Source: Nocardia pseudobrasiliensis NBRC 108224 (lineage in GTDB: Bacteria; Actinomycetota; Actinomycetes; Mycobacteriales; Mycobacteriaceae). Taken from it: DNA of 59,310 nt. The notes under the pieces were generated by a model, which worked only from the letters and a program-made list of their open reading frames with translations, was not told the origin of the DNA and ran no database searches. The translations under genes and the position numbers were made by a program. This document shows positions 1-10,391 of the stretch, one piece after another. The first letter of the stretch is position 1, and each line of letters opens with the position of its first letter. The stretch is taken from contig NZ_BDBS01000063.1 in the NCBI RefSeq assembly GCF_001613105.1, positions 1-59,310 of the forward strand, read 5' to 3'.

Positions 1-353
1 CCCCGCGAGCGACGACCACCGCGAAACCGCCCGCCCCGTCGAGCGCCCCCGCGGCCCCCACCACCACCACGAAACCGCCCGCGCCCCCGGTGGTTCAGCC
101 CAAGACCACCACACCGCCGCCACCGCCACCGAGCAAACCGGCGACCACCACCGCGAAACCGCCTGCGCCGCAACAGACCCAGGCCCCACACACCACCCCG
201 CCCGCCCCCACGCCCAAACCCGCTCCGGCCACGCAGGCCCCACCCCGCACCCCGGCCCCGCAGCCGTCGAAACCGCCTGCCCCGCACACCGCGCCGAACA
301 AGCCGAGCGCACCGACCACCACCACGGTCCCGGTACCGCCTCCGCCGCGCTAG
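1..353 (+). CDS. C-terminal end of a Pro/Thr/Ala-rich protein (partial)
   Basis: An open frame enters from the left edge and stops at TAG 351-353; first complete codon at 3. The whole visible part is low-complexity, with runs of Pro and Thr and recurring TTTAKPPAP-like blocks, no hydrophobic segment and almost no acidic residues. Such tails are usually surface-exposed linkers or stalks of exported actinobacterial proteins, but the functional domain lies outside the window, so no function is assigned. It is followed by a strong inverted repeat that probably terminates it. The opposite strand is also open here, but only as a Gly/Val-rich mirror of the repeat. Confidence 0.6.
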   Translation, partial: PRATTTAKPPAPSSAPAAPTTTTKPPAPPVVQPKTTTPPPPPPSKPATTTAKPPAPQQTQAPHTTPPAPTPKPAPATQAPPRTPAPQPSKPPAPHTAPNKPSAPTTTTVPVPPPPR

Positions 354-362
354 CCACCCGCC

Positions 363-401
363 CCGCACGCGGCGATAAGCATCGCTTATCGGCGCGTGCG
401 C
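363..401 (+). terminator. Inverted repeat after the Pro/Thr-rich gene, probable terminator
   Basis: An 18-nt left arm (363-380) and right arm (384-401) pair at 16 of 18 positions around a 3-nt loop, starting 10 nt after the TAG stop. No T-run follows, which is common for actinobacterial terminators. It could alternatively be an operator for the next gene. Confidence 0.55.
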
Positions 402-477
402 GGATCGGCCCTCGATCACGACCCCCTCGCCGGGTTGACTCGACCGCAGAGCAATCCACCGCGAGAAAGGTCCGGCG

Positions 478-888
478 ATGAATACCGACAGCACCCCCAA
501 GGACGTGGTCCGGCGCTACTTCGAAGCGCTCGCCACCGGCGATCAGGCCGCGATTCGCGATTCGTGGGCCGAGGACGGAACCTGTTGGTATGGCGGCGAT
601 CTGCCGATCTCGGGCACCTGGGAGGGCCGCGATCGGGTGATCGACGGCTTCCTGGCGACCGCGTTCGCGCATCTGGATCCCGAGCGCGAGGTGGGGCTGC
701 GGCTCACCAATCTGTTCGGCGAGGGGGATCAGGTGTTCGCCGAATGGGATTCGTGGGCCACCGGCCGCACCGGCCGCCCCTACGACCAGAAGAACAGCGC
801 GGTCTTCGTGGTTCGCGACGGCCGGATCACCCGCATGCGCGAGTACGCCGACACCCAGCACTGGGAGCGCGCCCTGGTCGAGCGGTGA
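478..888 (+). CDS. SnoaL-like / NTF2-fold protein
   Basis: A 136-aa protein with the layout of the SnoaL/NTF2 fold: N-terminal helix (VVRRYFEALATGDQAAIRDS), then WAEDGTCWYGG, the GRDRVIDGF helix, and C-terminal strands ending in the RDGRITRMREYADTQHW signature typical of polyketide-cyclase/ketosteroid-isomerase-like proteins. The ATG at 478 follows a GAGAAAGG ribosome site at 463-470. Family members are small isomerases, cyclases or ligand-binding proteins; the substrate cannot be told from sequence. It is alone between a terminator-like repeat and the chitinase, so context adds nothing. Confidence 0.85.
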   Translation: MNTDSTPKDVVRRYFEALATGDQAAIRDSWAEDGTCWYGGDLPISGTWEGRDRVIDGFLATAFAHLDPEREVGLRLTNLFGEGDQVFAEWDSWATGRTGRPYDQKNSAVFVVRDGRITRMREYADTQHWERALVER

Positions 889-905
889 TCATCTCGACGA
901 TGATC
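887..905 (+). terminator. Small hairpin overlapping the stop codon of the SnoaL-like gene
   Basis: GATCATC (887-893) and GATGATC (899-905) are perfectly complementary around a 5-nt loop and begin inside the TGA stop. A weak terminator is possible. The rest of the 292-nt gap to the chitinase start shows nothing else recognisable except the chitinase ribosome site at 1171-1176. Confidence 0.3.
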
Positions 906-1180
906 GAATTATCCAGGCGCAGAACGATTTCCGGCCATCACGTCCAACCGGGCGTGTCGGTCGGTAGTTGAAAACATCTGGCACCGAAAGCTTTCCACAT
1001 TTCCGCCAACGCCACCCACGGCGCATCCTCGAGTGGGATTATGGAATCGGCTCCGGATCTCGACGGTTGTCTGCGGACGTCGCCGGAATGCCCTCTCATA
1101 CAACACTTTCTCCACTCGTCGTTGAATGCCCGCGTGGTCAGCGATCGAGTTCTGATGCGCAAGTTTCGCGAGGAGGAATT

Positions 1181-3169
1181 ATGCGCTCAGCCAGAAGAAC
1201 AGGACTCGCCGCAGCCGCGGCAAGTCTGCTCATCGGCGCCTTCGCGGCGTTCACGGCCAACAGTGCCGCGACACCCGCACCCACCGCAGCACCGGCCGCC
1301 GGTTCCGGCGGCGTCAAGATCGCCTACTTCAATCAGTGGTCGATCTACGAGAACGCCTATTACCCCAAGGCGGTGCACACCTCCGGCGTGGCCGACAAAC
1401 TCGACTACATGATGTACGCCTTCGAGAACATCGATCCGGTCAATCTGACCTGCTTCGAGGCGAACAAGGCGGCCGATCAGAACGAGGACAACCCGAATGC
1501 CGGTGACGGCGCGGGTGATTCGTTCGCCGACTACGGCAAAACCTACGACGCCTCCAACAGCGTCGACGGTACGGCCGACGCCTGGAACGATCCGATCGTG
1601 GGCAACTTCAAACAGCTGAAGCAGCTCAAGGCCAAGCATCCGAATCTGAAGGTGCTGGTGTCGATCGGCGGCTGGACCTACTCGAAGTACTTCTCCGATG
1701 TCGCCGCCAGCGATTCGGCCCGCAAGAAGTTCGTCTCGTCGTGCGTGGACATGTTCCTGAAGGGCAATCTGCCGCAGCAGAACGGCTACGGCGGGCCCGG
1801 CACCGGTAAGGGCATCTTCGACGGCATCGACCTGGACTGGGAGTATCCCGGTGGCGGCGGCCACACGGGCAATCACGCCTCGCCCAACGACAAGGCCAAT
1901 TTCACGCTGTTGGCGGCCGAGTTCCGCACCCAGCTCGACGCGCTGGGCAAGACCGACAACAAGCACTACGCGCTGACCGCGGCCGTCGCGGCCGGACAGG
2001 ACAAGATCCGCAACTACGAGACCGATAAGCTCGGCAAGTATCTGGATCTGGCCAACGTCATGACCTACGACATGCACGGCGCATGGGATGCCAAGGGCCC
2101 CACCAACTTCCAGGACCCGATCTACAGCCGCCCAGACGATCCGATGAATCCGGTTCCGCCGGGGACCGCGAAATACAATATCGACGAGGCGATTACGGCC
2201 TGGACGACCGGTGACAGCGGCTACGGCATCGCCGGTGGCTTCCCGCCGGAGAAGCTGACCATGGGCTTCCCGTTCTACTACCGGGGCTGGACCGGAGTGG
2301 CCGCCGGCAAGGAGCACGGCCTGTTCCAGCCCGCCTCGGGTCCGGCTCCGGGCGCACCGGACTCGGGCAATGTCCCGGGCATCCGGATGTACAAGGAGCT
2401 GTCGGGTGTGGTCGACTCACCGTCCAAGACGTTCTTCGACCCCGTCGCGCAGGCCGCGTACTTCTATGACGGAACCAATTGGTGGGGTGGAGATTCCGTG
2501 CAGTCGATCAAGGCCAAGGCCGACTATCTGCACTGCAAGAATATGGGCGGCGGCATGATCTACTCCCTGGAGAACGATCCGGCCACCAAACTGTTCAACG
2601 CCGTGGTCGACGCGATCAACAGCTCACCGAGCGGATGCGGCACACCACCGACCACCACGACAGCTCCGCCGACCACAACCACCACGCCGCCGCCGACCAC
2701 GACGACCACCCCGCCGCCGACGACGACAACGACTCCGCCGCCCACCACGACGACAACCACCCCGCCCGGGCCGGGAATCGTCAACGGGGACTTCGAGTCC
2801 GGCCAGCTGACCCCGTGGTCGTGCGCGGGCAATCTCGGATCGATCGTCGCCTCCCCGGTGCACGGCGGCAAGGCCGCCCTGTCGGCCACGCCGAGCAGCA
2901 GCGACAACGCCCAGTGCTCGGCCAAGATCACCGTCCAGCCCAACCACACCTACACCCTCGGGGCCTGGGTGAACGGTAATTACGTCTACCTCGGCGTAAC
3001 CGGTTCGGGCACCACCGACACCTCCAACTGGACCCAGTCCACCGGCGGCAAGTACCAGCAACTGTCCACCAAGTTCACCACCGGCGCCTCGACCACGAGC
3101 GTCACGGTGTGGGTGCACGGCTGGTACTCCCAGGGCGCCTACTACGCCGACGACTTCACGCTCGGCTGA
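1181..3169 (+). CDS. Secreted GH18 chitinase with C-terminal carbohydrate-binding module
   Basis: Hydrolyses beta-1,4 bonds of chitin outside the cell. The frame is open from 968, but the ATG at 1181 is chosen because AGGAGG (1171-1176) precedes it and it opens a classic Sec signal peptide (MRSARRTGLAAAAASLL, Ala-rich, cleavage near ANSA). The GH18 barrel covers about residues 45-485; VLVSIGGWTYS is the substrate-binding strand and DGIDLDWEYP holds the DxxDxDxE motif, with catalytic Glu near residue 221. A Thr/Pro linker (about 488-528, PPTTTT repeats) joins a beta-sandwich module of about 130 residues starting NGDFESG, resembling CBM4/9-type modules. The predicted 662-aa protein is complete, monocistronic and closed by a strong terminator. 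Confidence 0.95.
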   Translation: MRSARRTGLAAAAASLLIGAFAAFTANSAATPAPTAAPAAGSGGVKIAYFNQWSIYENAYYPKAVHTSGVADKLDYMMYAFENIDPVNLTCFEANKAADQNEDNPNAGDGAGDSFADYGKTYDASNSVDGTADAWNDPIVGNFKQLKQLKAKHPNLKVLVSIGGWTYSKYFSDVAASDSARKKFVSSCVDMFLKGNLPQQNGYGGPGTGKGIFDGIDLDWEYPGGGGHTGNHASPNDKANFTLLAAEFRTQLDALGKTDNKHYALTAAVAAGQDKIRNYETDKLGKYLDLANVMTYDMHGAWDAKGPTNFQDPIYSRPDDPMNPVPPGTAKYNIDEAITAWTTGDSGYGIAGGFPPEKLTMGFPFYYRGWTGVAAGKEHGLFQPASGPAPGAPDSGNVPGIRMYKELSGVVDSPSKTFFDPVAQAAYFYDGTNWWGGDSVQSIKAKADYLHCKNMGGGMIYSLENDPATKLFNAVVDAINSSPSGCGTPPTTTTAPPTTTTTPPPTTTTTPPPTTTTTPPPTTTTTTPPGPGIVNGDFESGQLTPWSCAGNLGSIVASPVHGGKAALSATPSSSDNAQCSAKITVQPNHTYTLGAWVNGNYVYLGVTGSGTTDTSNWTQSTGGKYQQLSTKFTTGASTTSVTVWVHGWYSQGAYYADDFTLG

Positions 3170-3181
3170 CCCACAGGCGCC

Positions 3182-3220
3182 AAGACCCCGTCCGGAACCA
3201 ACCCGCCGGACGGGGTCTTT
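3182..3220 (+). terminator. Rho-independent terminator of the chitinase gene
   Basis: A perfect 14-bp stem, AAGACCCCGTCCGG (3182-3195) with its complement (3206-3219), 10-nt loop, ending in TCTTT. It lies 12 nt after the chitinase stop and is one of the clearest terminators in the window. Confidence 0.9.
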
Positions 3221-3322
3221 CCCGTTCTCCTCTCGTCCGATCGACATCGCCTATCGCCCGCACCGATCCGGCCCGCCGCGTTCGAGACTGAGGCCATCGA
3301 CCGGCGCGACGAAGGAGATCCG

Positions 3323-4423
<1,101 letters not shown>

Positions 4424-4441
4424 ATCATGAGGAGAATTTCC

Positions 4442-5809
4442 GTGCAACGCACCCTGCCCGCCCTGGGCCTGGTGGTGGCCAGCGCCGTCGCCCTGTCCGG
4501 CTGCGGTCTGGCCGCCACCGGCGGCAGCGCCGCCGACGCGGCCGCACCGATTCCGAAACTGCGCCCCGATCAACAGGTTTCGATCGTCTTCGAGTCCTAC
4601 AACTATGGTCTGGCCGGTGCGTGGACCGACACCTTCGACGCGCTGATCGCCGATTTCACCCGGACGCATCCGACCATCACGGTGACCGCGCAGAAACCAC
4701 AGGGCAACAGCCCCAATCCGGCCACCGACACCATCTCCAGCATCCAGACCCAGATGGTCGCCGGACATCCGCCGGATGTGGCCCAATTGGGTTTCAGCGA
4801 CCTGGATTTCACCATCCATCAGCTCGGCGCGAAACCGCTGGACACCCTGGTCGGCGACGAGGTGCGACGCAACTTCGACGGCGCGAGACATCCCTATGCG
4901 CCCCGAGCCCGCACCCTCGACGACTGGGACGGCCACACCTACGGCGTACCGTTCGTCTTCTCCACACCCGTGTTGTATTACAACGCAACACTTTTCCAAC
5001 AGGCCGGACTCGATCCCGCGCACCCGCCGAGCACCTGGCAGGAGGCCGCCGACGCCGCGCGGGCCATCGCCGCCGAGACCGGTAGGGGCGGGCTGTACAT
5101 CGACTGCTTCACCAAATCCGCCAAGGACTGGTGTCTGCAATCGCTGGTGCGATCCAATGGGGGCCGGGTCGTCTCCGCCGATCGCCGCACCCTGACCTAT
5201 GCCGACGAACCCGGAATCGAGGTCGCCCGATTCGGGCAGCAATTGGTCGCCTCCGGGGCCATGCCGAAGCTGGATCAGAAGCAGGGGTACGAGGCGTTCG
5301 CCCGCGGCGAGATCGGCATGATTCTCGAAACCAGCGCCATTCAGGGCACATTCACCGCGGGCACGAAGGACCGCTGGGAGCTGCGCTCGGCCGCCATGCC
5401 CGCATTCGGCGATCGGCCCACGGTGCCGACGAATTCCGGTGCGGGACTGCATATCCTGTCCGGCGATCCGGCCAAGCAGCGGGCCGCGTGGGAGCTGATC
5501 GAATTCCTCACCAGCGAGGCCGCCTACATCCGGATCGCCCAGGGCATCGGATATCTGCCGCTGCGCACCGGACTGCTCGACGATCCCGACGGTCTGCGCG
5601 ACTGGTCGCGGCGCAATCCGCTGCTGGCCCCGAATATCGCGCAGCTGGATCGGATGGAGCCGTGGATCTCGTTGCCCGGCAACAACTATCTGCAGATCCG
5701 TGACGCCATGATGACCGCGGTCGAGTCGACCGTATTCCAGGGCGCGGATCCCCGCGCCACCCTCACCGCCGCCCGTGACGCGGGCGCGAAACTGCTCCCG
5801 GCGTCATGA
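4442..5809 (+). CDS. ugpB: Extracellular solute-binding lipoprotein of the Ugp-type importer
   Basis: Binds the transported ligand outside the membrane and delivers it to the two permeases. The start is taken as GTG 4442 because AGGAG (4430-4434) lies 7 nt before it; the in-frame ATG at 4427 would place this site inside the gene. The lipobox LSGC puts the lipidated Cys at residue 21. The mature part is a family-1 binding protein (about 455 aa total) with the VSIVFESYNYG start and the GEIGMILETSAI and NSGAGLHI segments typical of sugar/glycerol-3-phosphate binders. The phosphodiesterase start overlaps its stop by 4 nt (ATGA), indicating translational coupling. UgpB identity rests on family resemblance and operon order. 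Confidence 0.85.
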   Translation: MQRTLPALGLVVASAVALSGCGLAATGGSAADAAAPIPKLRPDQQVSIVFESYNYGLAGAWTDTFDALIADFTRTHPTITVTAQKPQGNSPNPATDTISSIQTQMVAGHPPDVAQLGFSDLDFTIHQLGAKPLDTLVGDEVRRNFDGARHPYAPRARTLDDWDGHTYGVPFVFSTPVLYYNATLFQQAGLDPAHPPSTWQEAADAARAIAAETGRGGLYIDCFTKSAKDWCLQSLVRSNGGRVVSADRRTLTYADEPGIEVARFGQQLVASGAMPKLDQKQGYEAFARGEIGMILETSAIQGTFTAGTKDRWELRSAAMPAFGDRPTVPTNSGAGLHILSGDPAKQRAAWELIEFLTSEAAYIRIAQGIGYLPLRTGLLDDPDGLRDWSRRNPLLAPNIAQLDRMEPWISLPGNNYLQIRDAMMTAVESTVFQGADPRATLTAARDAGAKLLPAS

Positions 5810-6660
5810 GCGATCTGACTCTGGTCCAGCTCACCGACACCCATCTGAGGCCCGCCGGAGAATCGGTGCCCGGCGGCGTGGACACCTACGCCAACCTGAT
5901 CCACGCCCTGGACCGAGTGCGCGCCGCGGGCGACCGGATCGACGCCCTGATCCTGTCCGGTGATCTCGCCGACTCCGGCGCACCGGCGGCCTACCGGCGA
6001 CTGCGCGCGGCGGTCGAACCGGTGGCCGCCGAACTGGGCGCGGCGGTCGTCTACGCCATGGGCAATCACGACGAGCGCATCGCCTTCGGCGTCGAACTGC
6101 TCGGAATCGACTGCGCCGCCGCCGATTCCAACCTTCCGCACGACGACGTCACCTGGGTGTCGGGCCTGCGGATCATCACACTCGACAGCACCACCCCGCA
6201 CCGCCACGACGGCCGCTTGGAGCCGGGGCAGCTGATCTGGCTGCGCGAACAGCTGCGCACACCCGCGCCGCGCGGCACGCTGCTGGTGCTGCACCACCCG
6301 CCGATCCCGTCCGCCAACCCGGCGACCGAGATGCTCAAACTCCAACAGCCCGAACAGCTCGCGGCGGTCGTGGCCGACAGCGATGTGCGCATGATCGTCT
6401 GCGGCCACAACCATCTCACCGCGGCCGCGGCGCTGGCCGGAGTTCCGGTGTGGATCGGGCCCGCACTGGCCTATCGGCTCGATCCGATGGCTCCGGCGGG
6501 CCGGCATCGGGGGCTGGCCGGATTCGGCTTCAGCCGCATCGACGTCATCGGATCGACCTTCCTCGCCACGGCGATCGAGGCGACTCCGGCCGCGGTGGTA
6601 TACGAGCGGCCACAGGTCGATGTGCTCGCCGAGTTGGCGACGCTTGCGGGCGAGGGCTGA
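5806..6660 (+). CDS. Class III metallophosphodiesterase (GpdQ/Rv0805/CpdA-like) inside the ABC operon
   Basis: A 284-aa calcineurin-like phosphoesterase of the family containing cAMP phosphodiesterase CpdA, M. tuberculosis Rv0805 and glycerophosphodiesterase GpdQ. The binuclear metal site is intact: DTH (Asp11, His13), GDLADSG (Asp53), GNHDE (Asn87, His88), LHHPP (His163) and GHNH (His201, His203); spacing matches Rv0805 closely. No signal peptide, so it acts in the cytoplasm. It overlaps ugpB by 4 nt and the first permease by 1 nt, so it is made with the transporter. This favours hydrolysis of an imported glycerophosphodiester over a general cAMP role, which is inference. Confidence 0.9.
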   Translation: MSDLTLVQLTDTHLRPAGESVPGGVDTYANLIHALDRVRAAGDRIDALILSGDLADSGAPAAYRRLRAAVEPVAAELGAAVVYAMGNHDERIAFGVELLGIDCAAADSNLPHDDVTWVSGLRIITLDSTTPHRHDGRLEPGQLIWLREQLRTPAPRGTLLVLHHPPIPSANPATEMLKLQQPEQLAAVVADSDVRMIVCGHNHLTAAAALAGVPVWIGPALAYRLDPMAPAGRHRGLAGFGFSRIDVIGSTFLATAIEATPAAVVYERPQVDVLAELATLAGEG

Positions 6661-7607
6661 TGTTCGTCGTCGATATCGAGGCGACCGAACCGGTTGCCGC
6701 CCAGCCCGTTACACCTCGGCGACGGCTCGAACCGAGTGCGGCCGGGCGTCTGGCAGCGCCCTACTTGTATCTCGCGCCCGCGCTGATACTGCTGGTGGTG
6801 TGGACCTACCGACCGCTGCTGCAAGCGATCGAACTGTCCACCTATTCGTGGAACCTGCTGCCAACCGCGCCGATGCGGCCGGTCGGACTATCGAATTATC
6901 AACGGCTGCTGGCACTTCCGTCGTTCACCGACTCGCTGTGGCGAACCGTCGTCCTGATCGGCGGACTGCTGCCCTTCACGGTGGTCCTGCCGGTCCTCAT
7001 CGCCCTGGCCGGTCGCCGCGTGCACCGGCGGGCCCGAACCGCCTATCAGGCGGTCTTTTTCGCGCCGTTCCTCGTCGCCCCCGTCGCCGCGGCGGCGGTG
7101 TGGCGCTGGCTGCTCACGCCCGGCGCGGGCGCGGTGGACCGGATACTGGGTTCGCGACGCAACTGGGTGTACGAGGCGTCGAGTGCGCCGTGGGTGATCA
7201 TCGTTATCACCGGTTGGCAGCTGCTGGGCTTCGCGGTGCTGATGGTGTGGGCCGGATTGACCGGTATCAGCGGCCATTACGACGAGGCCGCGCGGGTGGA
7301 CGGGGCGAGCCCGGGGCAGATCCTGCGTTGGATCACCCTGCCGCTGCTCACACCGACGATCGCCTTCCTGGTGCTGACGACCGTACTGCTCAGTCCCACA
7401 CTGACCTTCCCGCTCATCGACACGATGACCCAGGGCGGCCCGGCGGGCGCGACCACCAATATCTACTACCTACTGTGGGATTACGCCTTCCACAGCTTCG
7501 ACGCCGGGCTCAGCGCGGCTGCCGGAGTGCTGCTGTTCCTCGGATTCGGGACGGTCGCCGCTGTCCTGGTCTGGATCTCGGAAAAGGTTGCCTTCCATGA
7601 TGATTGA
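6660..7607 (+). CDS. ugpA: Ugp-type ABC importer permease, first subunit
   Basis: A 315-aa inner-membrane permease with six predicted helices after a cytoplasmic N-terminus. The EAA loop EAARVDGASPGQILRWITLP that docks the ATPase is clear near residue 220. The ATG at 6660 overlaps the TGA of the phosphodiesterase (TGATG). The frame is open upstream, but that part is the phosphodiesterase gene in another frame. It resembles the MalF/UgpA half of CUT1 importers, and the paired permease follows directly. Confidence 0.9.
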   Translation: MFVVDIEATEPVAAQPVTPRRRLEPSAAGRLAAPYLYLAPALILLVVWTYRPLLQAIELSTYSWNLLPTAPMRPVGLSNYQRLLALPSFTDSLWRTVVLIGGLLPFTVVLPVLIALAGRRVHRRARTAYQAVFFAPFLVAPVAAAAVWRWLLTPGAGAVDRILGSRRNWVYEASSAPWVIIVITGWQLLGFAVLMVWAGLTGISGHYDEAARVDGASPGQILRWITLPLLTPTIAFLVLTTVLLSPTLTFPLIDTMTQGGPAGATTNIYYLLWDYAFHSFDAGLSAAAGVLLFLGFGTVAAVLVWISEKVAFHDD

Positions 7608-8409
7608 GCGACTGCGCACGGCCGGAAGCCATCTGCTGCTGGTGGTGACGGCGGTGGTGTGCGCGTTCCCGATCTACTGGTTGTTCGCGACCTCACTGCG
7701 CCGCCCGCAGGATGTGGGCTCGCTCTCGCCACTGCCCTGGCCGCCCTCGCTCGCCAATTACGCCGACGCCGCGCACAAGGTCGACATCGCGGGGTTGGCG
7801 GCCAATACCTTTCTCGTCGCGACGCTCTCGGCGGCCGGTCAGTCGCTGGTGGCGCTGCTGGCCTCCTACGCCTTCGCGATGTACCGCTTTCCGCTGCGGC
7901 GAGTGCTGTATCTGGCGTTCGTGGGGACCTGGCTGGTGCCCTACCAGGTGACCATGCTGCCCAACTATCTGCTGCTGAACCGATTCGGATTGATCGATTC
8001 CCTGGTGGGCGTGGTGCTTCCGACGCTGTGTTCGGCCCTGGCGGTACTGATGCTGCGCGGGCATATGAACTCCTTTCCCAAGGAGTTGGTAGCCGCGGCG
8101 AAGATGGACGGGCGCTCGTCGTGGTCGATTCTGTGGACGGTCGTGGTTCCGAATCTGCGGTCCGCCCTGGCGGCGCTGGCGATCCTGCTGTTCGTCAACG
8201 CCTGGAACGAATACTTCTGGCCCGCGGTGGTGCTGCGGCGTTCGAATGCGGTGCTGCAGCTGGGTTTGCGCAGTTTCCTGGGCGCGGAGGGAGACCAGTG
8301 GGGGCCGATGATGGCCGTGGCCGGACTGGCCTGTCTGCCGGTGCTACTGCTCTACCTGGCGCTGCAGCGCCACATCGTCGACGCGTTCGTGCGCTCGGGG
8401 TTGAAATGA
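7597..8409 (+). CDS. ugpE: Ugp-type ABC importer permease, second subunit
   Basis: The MalG/UgpE half of the importer, 270 aa, six predicted helices, EAA loop ELVAAAKMDGRSSWSILWTV. The first of two adjacent ATGs (7597, 7600) is used; GAAAAGG (7581-7587) lies 9 nt before it. It overlaps the end of ugpA. An upstream TTG at 7588 is possible but badly spaced. It is the last gene of the operon and converges on the lipoprotein gene with only 2 nt between stops; no hairpin terminator is visible. Confidence 0.9.
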   Translation: MMIERLRTAGSHLLLVVTAVVCAFPIYWLFATSLRRPQDVGSLSPLPWPPSLANYADAAHKVDIAGLAANTFLVATLSAAGQSLVALLASYAFAMYRFPLRRVLYLAFVGTWLVPYQVTMLPNYLLLNRFGLIDSLVGVVLPTLCSALAVLMLRGHMNSFPKELVAAAKMDGRSSWSILWTVVVPNLRSALAALAILLFVNAWNEYFWPAVVLRRSNAVLQLGLRSFLGAEGDQWGPMMAVAGLACLPVLLLYLALQRHIVDAFVRSGLK

Positions 8410-8411
8410 CC

Positions 8412-9383
8412 TCAGTGACAGATCTTGTCGGCGACGTCCTTCGGTACGCCCTTCTCCGCGCAGGGAATCGCGCTGCCCAGACTCACCGGTTGCCAGCCGC
8501 CGTCGACGGCGACGTAGTGGAACAGCACACGGGCGGCCTGAGTGGTGCCGCCGTGGGATCCGCTGACGGCCATCGCCCACTCCCCCGCACAGTCGATTCC
8601 GTCCTCGAGTTCGACCGGTTTGGCCAACCGCGATTCGATGTCCGTGCCGCGCAACGCCGCCACCAGAACGGACTTGCTGACCGGGCAGACCGGCGGCGGT
8701 CCGGCCGGATTCGGATCGGTCACCTCGCGCGGAATATCGCGATCGGGCGTGACCGTGTGGCCGTCGGCTCCGAGGGTGTAGGTCACCACCACCGGGCCGC
8801 CCGACGGACAGCAATTGGCGTCATTGCCCACCAGCCAGCGGTATTTCACCTGCACGGCCCGGGCGGAGGAACCCACCACCGAGGTGTAGCTGGTGTTGTT
8901 CTTGGTCGCGGTGCCCAGATAGCCCGCGTGGTCGAAGAACAGCACATGCCACGGCGAGCTGGCCGTGCCGCGTGGCGTCGCGGCCAGCACCCACAACATA
9001 TCCGGGCACGAGCCGACGGCCGCGTCGGTGCCGCTGTCGGCGAAGTAGCCGTCACCGCCGACGCCGGGGCCCAGGGAATTGATCGCGGCGGTCACCACGG
9101 GCGAGTGCAGATCGACGCACGCGCCGTTTCCGGCGGTGGCGGGCGCGGTGCCGCCGGACGGTTGCTGATCCGGTGCGGGTGGCTGCTGAGCACCCGGCGA
9201 ACCGCCGGAGCCATTGCCATTACCTGTGCCGGGCGGGGCGGCGACGGTGGACGATACGGCCGAATGTCCCGGCGTCCCCGACGGCGACCCCCCGGTCGCC
9301 GTCGTTGTCCCGCCGCTCTGACACGCCGCCGCCGACAGGGTCACCGCGGCCACGGCCGCGATGATGCCGACGATTCGCTTCAT
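8412..9383 (-). CDS. LppP/LprE-family lipoprotein
   Basis: A 323-aa exported lipoprotein: signal peptide MKRIVGIIAAVAAVTLSAAAC with lipid-acceptor Cys21, then a Gly/Thr/Ser/Pro-rich linker to about residue 85. The folded part carries the LppP/LprE pattern (LGPGVGGDGYF, SPWHVLFFDHAGYLGT, YRWLVG and CCPSGGPV). The family is known from mycobacteria but has no assigned biochemical role. The C-terminal about 95 residues with two further Cys look like an extra domain. AAAGGA precedes the ATG. Monocistronic or in line with the upstream LysR gene. Confidence 0.8.
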   Translation of the reverse strand: MKRIVGIIAAVAAVTLSAAACQSGGTTTATGGSPSGTPGHSAVSSTVAAPPGTGNGNGSGGSPGAQQPPAPDQQPSGGTAPATAGNGACVDLHSPVVTAAINSLGPGVGGDGYFADSGTDAAVGSCPDMLWVLAATPRGTASSPWHVLFFDHAGYLGTATKNNTSYTSVVGSSARAVQVKYRWLVGNDANCCPSGGPVVVTYTLGADGHTVTPDRDIPREVTDPNPAGPPPVCPVSKSVLVAALRGTDIESRLAKPVELEDGIDCAGEWAMAVSGSHGGTTQAARVLFHYVAVDGGWQPVSLGSAIPCAEKGVPKDVADKICH

Positions 9384-9397
9384 GGACTGTCCTTTCG

Positions 9398-9416
9398 ACT
9401 TGTTCTATCAACAAGT
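9398..9416. promoter_or_regulatory. 7-bp inverted repeat between lysR stop and lipoprotein start
   Basis: ACTTGTT (9398-9404) and AACAAGT (9410-9416) are perfectly complementary around 5 nt, about 15 nt upstream of the lipoprotein start codon. It may be an operator or a weak terminator of the LysR gene. Confidence 0.35.
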
Positions 9417-9445
9417 TCGAGCGACGGACCGATACGGTTACGCCC

Positions 9446-10351
9446 TCAATTCTCCGGGCACGAGCTGTCGAGACACTCCACGAACAGCGCGACCGCCGGA
9501 TTCGTCTGCTCGGCCCGCCACACCGCGTACAGATCGAGTGTGGGCACCGGATCCGACAGCTTCACCGCGACCGGACCGCCGCCCGGCGCGCCCATACCCA
9601 GCGACAGCGCCCGCGGCAGGGATGCGAAGCCGACCAGCGGCCGCACCGACACCATATGCGCTGTCGCACCGGGATCGTCGGCGAGGTGGGCCAGATCCAG
9701 CGCGATGCGATTGTCGGCGGCGGCCCGGAGTATGGAGTCGTACATGGCCGGGCACTGCTCGCGGGCGAACAGCACACACTGCTGTCCGGCCAGTTCGGCG
9801 AAGCGCACATCGGTGCGCGCCGCCCAGCGATGGCGACGGCCGACGACCGCGACCAGCGGAATCCGTTGCAGCACCCGGCGATAACCGAACCGCGCGGTAG
9901 CGGGATGGCCGTACACCAGCGCGAGGTCCAATGTCCCGTCGGCCAATCCGGCCAGCTGCGGCCCGGTGCGCTTCTCCCACAGCGACACCACCACACCGGG
10001 ATGACGTTCGGTCATGCGGGCCAGTGCGTCGGGCAGCACGTGCCGCGAGGCGGGCAGGTTGTAGCCGATGTTCAACGCGCCCGCCCGGCCCTCGGCGGTC
10101 GCGCGGGCCGAGCGGGCGGCCGCCTCCATCTGGGCCACGATCCGCCGTGCCCGGCTTTCGAATTCACGCCCGGCCGCGGTCAGGCGAACCTCATGGGAGT
10201 TGCGCGAGACCAGTTGCACGCCGACGGATTTCTCGAGCTTCTGCAACTGCGCGCTCAGACTGGGCTGGGTCAGGTGCAGCCGCTGCGCCGCGCGGCCGAA
10301 GTGCAGTTCCTCGGCGAGGGCGAGGAATGAGACCAGATGTCGGAACTCCAT
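9446..10351 (-). CDS. LysR-family transcriptional regulator
   Basis: A 301-aa protein with an N-terminal winged helix (MEFRHLVSFLALAEELHFGRAAQRLHLTQPSLSAQLQKLE, given here only to name its span 1-40) and the usual effector-binding domain from about residue 90. The helix-turn-helix is textbook LysR. It is divergent from the small lipoprotein gene at 10445, with a palindrome between them, the usual LysR arrangement. No effector can be predicted. The C-terminus is short and ends in CPEN. Confidence 0.9.
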   Translation of the reverse strand: MEFRHLVSFLALAEELHFGRAAQRLHLTQPSLSAQLQKLEKSVGVQLVSRNSHEVRLTAAGREFESRARRIVAQMEAAARSARATAEGRAGALNIGYNLPASRHVLPDALARMTERHPGVVVSLWEKRTGPQLAGLADGTLDLALVYGHPATARFGYRRVLQRIPLVAVVGRRHRWAARTDVRFAELAGQQCVLFAREQCPAMYDSILRAAADNRIALDLAHLADDPGATAHMVSVRPLVGFASLPRALSLGMGAPGGGPVAVKLSDPVPTLDLYAVWRAEQTNPAVALFVECLDSSCPEN

Positions 10352-10391
10352 CGCCGCGAACGCTAGTCACACCAGGCGACCGATCGGTGGC

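Noticed and set aside
1187..2317. Long open frame antisense to the chitinase
   Set aside because: A mirror of the GC-rich chitinase codons; Val/Gly/Arg-rich with no domain.
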